Shown: positions 43,047 to 50,566 of the stretch, piece after piece
Layout: the number at the start of each line of letters is the position of its first letter
Position numbering within the stretch: position 1 is the first letter of the stretch
The notes under the pieces: model-generated
The model's database searches: none
What the model saw: the letters and a program-made list of their open reading frames with translations, nothing else
What the model was told of the DNA's origin: nothing
DNA from: RPQJ01 sp035554635
Lineage (GTDB): Bacteria > Pseudomonadota > Gammaproteobacteria > Steroidobacterales > Steroidobacteraceae
Reading direction: 5' to 3'
Assembly: GCA_035554635.1 (NCBI GenBank)
Contig: DATMIB010000024.1
Coordinates: 1 to 50,566 of the forward strand
Length of the DNA stretch: 50,566 nucleotides
Made by a program: the position numbers and the translations under genes

Positions 43047-43559
43047 ATGGCAAAGCACGTTCCATCCTTCTTGTTTCCGATCGCGGCCGGATTGACTCTC
43101 GTTGCGACCTCGGCGCAGGCCGTGACGACCCAGAGTGTGCTGGCCGATTTCGGCACGGCCACGCAGGTCGAGTCGCAGGCAACGATGCAGAAAGGCTGTG
43201 CCGTACAGGTGGCGGGCCCGAGCAAGACCGACGGCAAGCGCGCCCGGCTCGAAGTGCTGTGTACCGAGTCTTCCCAGGCCGACGACGGACAGGGAGGCGC
43301 CGTTTCGTCGCCACCGCCGAAGCCGGGCAGCGGCGGCAGCACCAGCACGTCGCCGCCCGACTACGTCGACGAGATCATCAACACGCCGCCGATCTTCACG
43401 CCCCCGACCGGGACGGGCGACGAACCCGGCGAGACGCCGCCCGCCGGCCCGGCGGTGCCGACGCAGCCCCAGACGGACGTGCCGGAGCCCGGCTCGCTCG
43501 CACTGCTCGGGCTGGGATTGCTGGGGCTGGGCCTGGCACGACGTCGTCCGGCCCGATGA
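43047..43559 (+). CDS. PEP-CTERM sorting-signal exported protein
   Basis: 170 residues from the ATG at 43047; an upstream in-frame ATG at 42972 would include the promoter and is rejected. Signal peptide KHVPSFLFPIAAGLTLVATSAQA. The body has two cysteines (KGCAVQV, VLCTESS) and a long Pro/Gly/Ser/Thr-rich linker. The C-terminus VPEPGSLALLGLGLLGLGLA plus Arg residues is a textbook PEP-CTERM signal: PEP motif, membrane helix, basic tail. It should be processed by an exosortase and released or anchored with extracellular polymer. No exosortase is in this window. Base composition at the 5' end is lower in GC than in the surrounding genes. Confidence 0.9.
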   Translation: MAKHVPSFLFPIAAGLTLVATSAQAVTTQSVLADFGTATQVESQATMQKGCAVQVAGPSKTDGKRARLEVLCTESSQADDGQGGAVSSPPPKPGSGGSTSTSPPDYVDEIINTPPIFTPPTGTGDEPGETPPAGPAVPTQPQTDVPEPGSLALLGLGLLGLGLARRRPAR

Positions 43560-43585
43560 TTCGAACCCCGTTGCCGTGATTGCTC

Positions 43586-43608
43586 AGGGCCCCGTCGATC
43601 GGGGCCCT
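43586..43608. terminator. Hairpin terminator after the PEP-CTERM gene
   Basis: AGGGCCCC-GTCGATC-GGGGCCCT is a perfect 8-bp stem 26 bases after the stop. There is no run of T, so termination may be weak or factor-dependent. Confidence 0.55.
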
Positions 43609-43674
43609 GTCGCATTCGGGGTACGGCATTCGCCCACCGTCGCCGACACGGTCGGTCGTGGGACCCGGGCCAGT

Positions 43675-44304
43675 TCACGGCAACGGCGCGTCGTCCATCC
43701 TCGTGACGGGGGTGGCCGTGACCTCGGCCTCGCGCAGCTTGGACTGCACCTCGCGCAGTTCCTCCACGGTCGCGATCGGGCCGATGCGGACGCGGTACCA
43801 CGTCTCGTCGTCGACGGAGGCGCGCTGGATCTTCGCGTCGACGCCGTAGAGCGCGAGCTGCGCCACCATCTTCTCGGCCTCGGTCGCCTGCTTGAACGAC
43901 CCCGCCTGCAGCACGGCGTCCCCGGTCGGCAGCGGCGGCCTCGCGACGGCAGGACCGCTCCCGGCGGTCTTCGACGTCTCCGACACGTCCAGTTCCTGCT
44001 TGGGCAGCAGGTCGTAGAACTCCAGGTCGGGCGCGCCAGGCTCGGTGTCGCCGGCCGCCGCGACGATCGCATCGTCGGTTGCCGCGGCCGACGCCGGGGC
44101 CTGGGACGGCACCGGCACGGGTTCAGCCTGCGCCACGAGCTGATTGCGGTAGTACAGGTGCACGCCGAGCGCGACCGCGAGACCGATCGCGAGGCCGAGC
44201 CCCAGGCCGACCCAGCCGCTGAATGTCTGCCCGACCGCGACGTGTGTGTGGCGGCGGACGTCCTTGTAATCGCGGCTCAGCGTGCGTGCGCCGGTCGGCG
44301 ACAT
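43675..44304 (-). CDS. SPOR-domain membrane protein (FtsN-like)
   Basis: 209 residues. A short cytoplasmic N-region is followed by one membrane helix (WVGLGLGLAIGLAVALGVHLYY), an Ala/Pro/acidic linker and a C-terminal SPOR fold (AVLQAGSFKQATEAEKMVAQ, then WYRVRIGPIATVEELREVQS). SPOR domains bind denuded glycan at the division septum. It begins three bases after the argS stop; the argS-SPOR pair is common in proteobacteria. Confidence 0.9.
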   Translation of the reverse strand: MSPTGARTLSRDYKDVRRHTHVAVGQTFSGWVGLGLGLAIGLAVALGVHLYYRNQLVAQAEPVPVPSQAPASAAATDDAIVAAAGDTEPGAPDLEFYDLLPKQELDVSETSKTAGSGPAVARPPLPTGDAVLQAGSFKQATEAEKMVAQLALYGVDAKIQRASVDDETWYRVRIGPIATVEELREVQSKLREAEVTATPVTRMDDAPLP

Positions 44305-44307
44305 GGT

Positions 44308-46062
44308 CTACATCGCCTCCGGTGCCGACACGCCGAGCAGGCACAAGCCGTTGGCGATGACCTGGCGCACGCCGCGGACCAGGACGATCCGCGCGTCGCG
44401 CAGTGCCTCGTCGGCGACCAGGAACTGGTGGGCGTTGTAGTAGGCGTGGAACTCGGTCGCGAGCTCGCGCAGGTAGTGCACGAGCATGTGCGGTGCGCGC
44501 TGCTGCGCAGCGGCCTCGACGACCTCCGGGTACCGGCTCATCGCGGCCAGCACGGCCTGCTCGTGTGGCTCGACCAGGCGCGCGAGCGCGGCCCTTCCAC
44601 GGGCGTCGTCGTGCTCGAAACCCTTCTCGCGCATCTGGCGCAGCACGCTGCAGACGCGCGCGTGGGCGTACTGGATGTAATAGACCGGGTTCTCGTTCGA
44701 CCGCGAGACGGCGAGCTGCATGTCGAAGTCGAGGTGCTGCTCGTTGCTGCGCATGACGTAGAAAAAGCGGCACGCGTCGTTGCCGACTTCGCGTCGCAGC
44801 TCGCGCAGCGTGATGAACTCGCCCGACCGCGTCGACATCTGCACTTTTTCGCCGCCGCGATAGAGCGTCACGAACTGCATCAGTCGCACGTCGAGGCAGT
44901 CGCCGGACTGGCCCATCGCGACGAGCCCCGCGCGCACGCGCGCGATGTAGCCGTGGTGGTCGGAGCCGAGCACGTCGACGAGCTGCTCGAAACCGCGCTC
45001 GCACTTGTTGAGGTGGTAGGCGATGTCGGAGGCGAAGTAGGTCTTGATGCCGTTTTCGCGCACGACCACGCGGTCCTTCTCGTCGCCGAAGTCGGTCGCG
45101 CGGAACCACTCGGCGCCGTCCTTTTCGTAGACGACGCCGTTCCTGCGCAGCAGGTCGAGCGCGTGCTCGATCGCGCCGTCGTCGGCAAGGCTGCGCTCGC
45201 TGAACCAGCGGTCGTAGCGCACGCCGAACTCTTCGAGGTCGTCGCGGATGTCGGCGATGATGTCGTCGAGCGCAAGGTCGAACGCCTGCCGGAACCCGTC
45301 CGGGCCGAGCAGGGACTTCGCACGTTCGATCACCGCGTCGATGTACTCGTCCTTGTCGCCCTCGGGCGCATCCGGTGGCAGGTTGCCGAAGACCTCGGCC
45401 GCGGGACGCACCAGCGCGCGCCCGGCGCGCTCGACGAGCTTGGTGGCGATCGGGCGGATGTAGTCGCCGCGGTAGCCGTTGCTCGGGAACGGGAACTCCT
45501 CGCCGAAGCTCTCCAGGTAACGCAGCCAGACGCTCGCCGCGAGGATGTCCATCTGCCGGCCGGCGTCGTTGATGTAGTACTCGCGGTGCACGGCGTAACC
45601 GGCCGCGTCGAGCAGGTTCGCCAGTGACGCGCCGAACGCGGCATGGCGGCCGTGACCGACGTGGAGCGGGCCCGTCGGGTTCGCCGACACGAATTCGACC
45701 AGCACGCGCTTGCCGCCACCGGCCTGCGTCCGGCCGTAGCCGCGGCCTTCGTCGACGACCTTCGCGAGCTCGGCCTGGTACGCGGCCGGCGCGAGGAAGA
45801 AGTTGATGAAGCCGGGCCCTGCGATCTCGACGCGCGAGACGAGGTCGCTCGGCGGCAATGCAGCGACGAGCGCCTGCGCGAGATCGCGCGGCTTGCGCTT
45901 CGCCGCCTTGGCGAGTTGCAGCGCGACGTTCGAGGCGAAGTCGCCGTGCGTCGGATCCCGCGTACGTTCGATCGCGACGGTGCCGATCGCATCACGCGGG
46001 CAAAGTTCTTCGGGCAGGGCGCCGAAGGCGTCCCGCAGCAGTTTTTCGATCAGGTATTTCAA
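44308..46062 (-). CDS. argS: Arginyl-tRNA synthetase
   Basis: 584 residues from a TTG at 46062 with GAAGG upstream, giving the conserved start KYLIEKLLRDAF; no ATG or GTG is near. Class I motifs: the HIGH-like HVGH in SANPTGPLHVGHGRHA, and KVQMSTRSGEFITL in place of KMSKS, as usual for ArgS. The C-terminal anticodon-binding region (YYIQYAHARVCSVLRQMREK) is intact. It charges tRNA(Arg). A rare TTG start may lower expression. Confidence 0.96.
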   Translation of the reverse strand: MKYLIEKLLRDAFGALPEELCPRDAIGTVAIERTRDPTHGDFASNVALQLAKAAKRKPRDLAQALVAALPPSDLVSRVEIAGPGFINFFLAPAAYQAELAKVVDEGRGYGRTQAGGGKRVLVEFVSANPTGPLHVGHGRHAAFGASLANLLDAAGYAVHREYYINDAGRQMDILAASVWLRYLESFGEEFPFPSNGYRGDYIRPIATKLVERAGRALVRPAAEVFGNLPPDAPEGDKDEYIDAVIERAKSLLGPDGFRQAFDLALDDIIADIRDDLEEFGVRYDRWFSERSLADDGAIEHALDLLRRNGVVYEKDGAEWFRATDFGDEKDRVVVRENGIKTYFASDIAYHLNKCERGFEQLVDVLGSDHHGYIARVRAGLVAMGQSGDCLDVRLMQFVTLYRGGEKVQMSTRSGEFITLRELRREVGNDACRFFYVMRSNEQHLDFDMQLAVSRSNENPVYYIQYAHARVCSVLRQMREKGFEHDDARGRAALARLVEPHEQAVLAAMSRYPEVVEAAAQQRAPHMLVHYLRELATEFHAYYNAHQFLVADEALRDARIVLVRGVRQVIANGLCLLGVSAPEAM

Positions 46063-46393
46063 GGCAGTGCCTTCAGGGCGCAGAGGCAGGCGGAAGTCTA
46101 GGGAATTTGGCCCAGCGATGCGAGATCGACGTGCACGTCGGGCGGTCGTACGGCCTCGCCCGCGGCAGCGAGACGGCTTTCGCGCTGCCGGACCTTGCCG
46201 ACACGTTGTGCGATTGCCCGACGCGGTGCGCGGCAACTTCTTCTCGTGCCCGCACCGGCTGCATGGCGCGGAAGCGATCTTCGCGCGGAAAAATGCCCGG
46301 AATCACACGCTGTCGCCAATCACAGACGCTCGCTGCCGGAACACGTCGCCGACCACCGGGTCCCAACGACACCATACCAAGGAGGGTATCGAT
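46063..46393. other. Intergenic region between argS and the EF-hand gene
   Basis: 331 bp between divergent genes. Open frames pass through it, but none has a ribosome site or protein-like composition that I trust. A short plus-frame stretch (~46118-46220, EIDVHVGRSYGLARGSE then FALPDLADTL) reads more protein-like than its surroundings and might be a gene remnant. A perfect ribosome site AAGGAGG (46379-46385) sits eight bases before the EF-hand ATG. No clear promoter. Confidence 0.35.
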
Positions 46394-47074
46394 ATGCGTA
46401 AGCACGCTCTCGCCGTAGTGATTTCGTCGGTGTTGCTGGGCGCGGCTGCGGCACACGCCGAGCCGGGCACGGACGCGTGGTCGGAGGGTCAGCAGGCCCA
46501 GTCCACGACACAGACCGACACCAGCCGGCCGGCTCCAACGTCGACCGCACCGGACGCCGACACCGCGACCGGCACGAGCGCCACGGGCAGCATGGACGCT
46601 GACCAGGGCACGACCGGCAATTCGAGCTCCAGCACCTCGAGCAGCAGCTCTTCCTACCCGCCGGCGAGCTCGGCAACCCCGGGCAACGACACCTCTGCCA
46701 CCGCGTCCGCCGGCGCCGGCGAGCAGCGCAGTGACCAGGCCCTGCTGTCGACGGAACACTGGACGCAGGCCGACGCCAATGGCGACGGCTACCTGTCGCA
46801 GACCGAACTGACGACCGCAGCCCCGACACTTTCGGCCAGCTTCAGCGCAATGGACGCCAACAGCGACCAGAAGCTGACGCGTGACGAGTTGCAGTCGTGG
46901 CACCAGTCGCAGCGCGGCAGCAGCATGGACGCCGACCAGGGTTCCAGCTCTTCCTCCTCGTCGTCGAGCTCCAGCGATACGACGGGCACGAGCAACAGCT
47001 CCAGCAGCACGTCGACGACCGACGACACCACGTCGCCGCCGACCGACGTCGAGCAGGGCCCCACGGGTCAGTAA
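46394..47074 (+). CDS. Secreted EF-hand, serine-rich protein
   Basis: About 226 residues with a strong ribosome site. Signal peptide MRKHALAVVISSVLLGAAAA, cleaved after HA. Two EF-hand loops are present: DANGDGYLSQTEL (~127-139), canonical, and DANSDQKLTRDEL (~154-166), with Lys at loop position 7 and all acidic ends kept. On both sides are long Ser/Thr-rich tracts, and the phrase SMDADQG is repeated at ~66 and ~177, each followed by poly-Ser. A periplasmic or secreted calcium-binding role is likely. The tracts look like a recent internal duplication around the EF-hand pair. Confidence 0.85.
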   Translation: MRKHALAVVISSVLLGAAAAHAEPGTDAWSEGQQAQSTTQTDTSRPAPTSTAPDADTATGTSATGSMDADQGTTGNSSSSTSSSSSSYPPASSATPGNDTSATASAGAGEQRSDQALLSTEHWTQADANGDGYLSQTELTTAAPTLSASFSAMDANSDQKLTRDELQSWHQSQRGSSMDADQGSSSSSSSSSSSDTTGTSNSSSSTSTTDDTTSPPTDVEQGPTGQ

Positions 47075-47125
47075 CGCCAGCCACAGGCGCTGCGGCGCCC
47101 TTAGTCGATGACGCCGACGTTCGTC

Positions 47126-49342
<2,217 letters not shown>

Positions 49343-49680
49343 GCCCGACCGGCGCGTTCCGTTGTCCACAAACCCTGTGGATAACTTTGTGGATGGCTTG
49401 CGTGCATGTCGTCCAAGTGCCGAATCCGCCGAGGAGTTTTACGAAATGGCCACAAATTCGCCGCTTTCGTGATTCTCTAACAATTTCAATGGCTTAACAA
49501 AACGCTGTGGACCGCGGGCCAGCCACTGCGGACGTGGCAGCCACGGCTTGACAGCCGCGCTGGAATGCAGTTTCGGTGCCGTGGACATCTTCTGCTGCAG
49601 GACCCGACGTCAACCCACTGACGGCGCGGGCGTTCTTGTCGTCGTCGATCATGGAGACGCGGGCGGGGCGAGTCTACGGC
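49343..49680. other. Divergent region between priA and the sigma-factor gene
   Basis: 338 bp. It contains a cluster of DnaA-box-like 9-mers (49362-49396), followed by an A/T-rich stretch (49437-49502, including TCTCTAACAATTTCAATGGC and TTAACAAAAC) that is unusual in this GC-rich window. A TTGACA (49548-49553) could be a -35 for the sigma gene, but no good -10 was found at the right spacing. No gene is seen. Confidence 0.5.
49362..49396. promoter_or_regulatory. Three DnaA-box-like sites upstream of priA
   Basis: TTGTCCACA (49362-49370, one mismatch to TTATCCACA), TGTGGATAA (49376-49384, a perfect box on minus) and TGTGGATGG (49388-49396, two mismatches on minus). They lie 20-54 bp upstream of the priA ATG, so DnaA binding could repress or time priA transcription. 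Confidence 0.6.
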
Positions 49681-50313
49681 ATGAGCGGTTTTGCTAGTCT
49701 CGACGGTGTCGTTCGCCCGCTGGCGGACGTCGACCCCCGTTCGCGCCTGGAGGAAGCCCGACTGGACGCTGCGCATGCCCGAGAACTCGACCGCTTCCTG
49801 GCCAGTGTGGAACGACGCGCCTTCCGGATCGCGCAAATGTCCTTGCGCAACGCCGACGACGCCCACGACGTCGTGCAGGTCGCCATGCTGCGCCTGGCCG
49901 AGAAATACGCTGGCCGGCCGAGCGAAGAATGGCGCCCATTGTTCTACCGGATCCTCTACAACGGCATCCACGACCTGCAGCGACGGCGCTCGGTGCAGCG
50001 GAAATTTTTTGGCTGGTTGCCCGGGACGGCCCGCGCCGGTGAGGACGACCTGCCGGACCCGTTCGAGCAGGTGCCCGACGCGCTGCCGGAACCGAGCGAG
50101 CAGCTCGTGCAGGCCGAGGCGATCACCGAACTGGCGGGCGCGCTCGAACGACTGCCCGCGCGCCAGCTCGAGGCATTCACGCTGCGTTGCCTCGAGGGCC
50201 TCGACGTCGCCGCCACGGCGGCCGCCATGGGCTGTTCCGAGGGCAGCGTGAAGACGCATTACTTCCGCGCGCTGCAGGCGCTGCGCGCCGAACTGGCCGA
50301 GGTGTGGACATGA
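49681..50313 (+). CDS. ECF-type RNA polymerase sigma factor (sigma-70 family)
   Basis: 210 residues from the ATG at 49681 (GGGGCGAG nine bases before); an in-frame ATG at 49651 is possible. Region 2 reads RIAQMSLRNADDAHDVVQVA, then FYRILYNGIHDLQRRRSVQR; region 4 reads ALERLPARQLEAFTLRCLEG and AAAMGCSEGSVKTHYFRALQ, a clear helix-turn-helix. There is no region 1 or 3, as in ECF sigmas. The next gene overlaps by ATGA and encodes a small one-helix membrane protein, the usual place for an anti-sigma partner. Confidence 0.92.
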   Translation: MSGFASLDGVVRPLADVDPRSRLEEARLDAAHARELDRFLASVERRAFRIAQMSLRNADDAHDVVQVAMLRLAEKYAGRPSEEWRPLFYRILYNGIHDLQRRRSVQRKFFGWLPGTARAGEDDLPDPFEQVPDALPEPSEQLVQAEAITELAGALERLPARQLEAFTLRCLEGLDVAATAAAMGCSEGSVKTHYFRALQALRAELAEVWT

Positions 50314-50566
50314 GCACACGACGCGACGAGAAGGGATTGGACGGGTTCGAGCGACGCGCACGCGCCGCGTTCGACCACAGCGTCGATTCGCTCGACGCGG
50401 CCACGCGGTCGCGGCTGGCCCGGTCACGGCAACAGGCGCTGGCTGCCGCGGCAGGGCAGCGCCGGACGACGCGTGCCTGGTATGCCACCTGGGCGCCGGC
50501 CGGTGCGCTCGCGGCGTCGGTGCTCGCGGCCGTGCTGCTGTTGCGCTCTCCAGCGGAAGGGCCTGG
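50310..50566 (+). CDS. Small membrane protein, DUF3619-like, probable sigma-factor partner (cut by window end)
   Basis: 85 codons are visible with no stop. The N-terminal ~55 residues are charged and helical (FERRARAAFDHSVDSLDAAT, then RSRLARSRQQALAAAAGQRR), followed by a hydrophobic segment (WAPAGALAASVLAAVLLL) starting a membrane helix. This matches the look of DUF3619 proteins, which commonly follow sigma-factor genes. Translational coupling (ATGA) with the sigma gene suggests an anti-sigma or regulatory role. The C-terminal part is missing, so this is tentative. Confidence 0.65.
   Translation, partial: MSTRRDEKGLDGFERRARAAFDHSVDSLDAATRSRLARSRQQALAAAAGQRRTTRAWYATWAPAGALAASVLAAVLLLRSPAEGP

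Noticed and set aside
49343..49680. Chromosomal replication origin
   Set aside because: Only one perfect DnaA box, no 13-mer repeats, and none of the genes usual near oriC. Kept only as possible DnaA regulation of priA.

Overview
The window is GC-rich (strong G/C bias at third codon positions) and densely coded on both strands. Its gene content points to a free-living, metabolically versatile gamma- or betaproteobacterium. The evidence is an OxyR with Cys199 and Cys208 in the E. coli positions, an E. coli-like CysB, YajQ, ComM, an argS-SPOR pair, PriA, a spore-coat-U type chaperone-usher pilus, a PEP-CTERM protein with a sigma-54 promoter, and a Cupriavidus-type soluble NAD-reducing [NiFe]-hydrogenase. 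I cannot resolve order or genus. I saw no tRNA, rRNA, CRISPR array, transposase or prophage gene.

Layout. 1-1368: 3'-truncated GltD-like Fe-S/FAD oxidoreductase (minus). 1644-6271: chaperone-usher locus, with pilin, chaperone, usher and second pilin on minus and a facing small secreted protein on plus. 6462-10884: minus unit oxyR, PCu(A)C copper chaperone, and a very large alpha/beta-hydrolase plus CHAT (caspase-like) fusion. 10960-13130: NUDIX hydrolase, 2-hydroxyacid dehydrogenase, GIY-YIG-like protein. 13252-18502: hoxF-hoxU-hoxY-hoxH-hoxW, nearly all with overlapping stops and starts. 18486-23885: DUF3011 protein, acyl-lipid/acyl-CoA desaturase, TonB-dependent receptor with a Fur-like site, yajQ. 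24148-28319: minus cluster of a HerA-like ATPase, DUF2780 protein and cysteine-less thioredoxin-fold lipoprotein. 28600-41026: a sulfate-uptake region made of cysA (with a C-terminal USP-like extension)-cysT-cysW, a histidine kinase and an OmpR/PhoB-family regulator, ybaK, an ABC exporter, sbp, an OprP-like porin and cysB. 41126-50566: comM, PEP-CTERM protein, SPOR protein, argS, EF-hand protein, priA, an ECF-type sigma factor and the start of a probable partner membrane protein.

The strongest new signals are these. (1) The cysA operon and the porin-sbp operon share an almost superimposable promoter: 7-bp direct repeats 11 bp apart, then a third repeat exactly 23 bp on, then 10 bp to a TAGSAT -10 box. 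This is the geometry of a PhoB-type activator, and a kinase/regulator pair of that family sits inside the same operon. (2) A lipase-like plus CHAT-protease fusion follows oxyR and a copper chaperone in one transcription unit. (3) CysA carries an extra ~230 residues resembling universal-stress-protein folds. (4) Heptanucleotide repeat arrays lie in inverted orientation between two convergent gene pairs. (5) A REP-like repeat is embedded at two intercistronic junctions, where it may have been absorbed into the N-termini of the downstream genes.

All functional statements rest on reading translated sequence and motifs by eye; no database search was possible.
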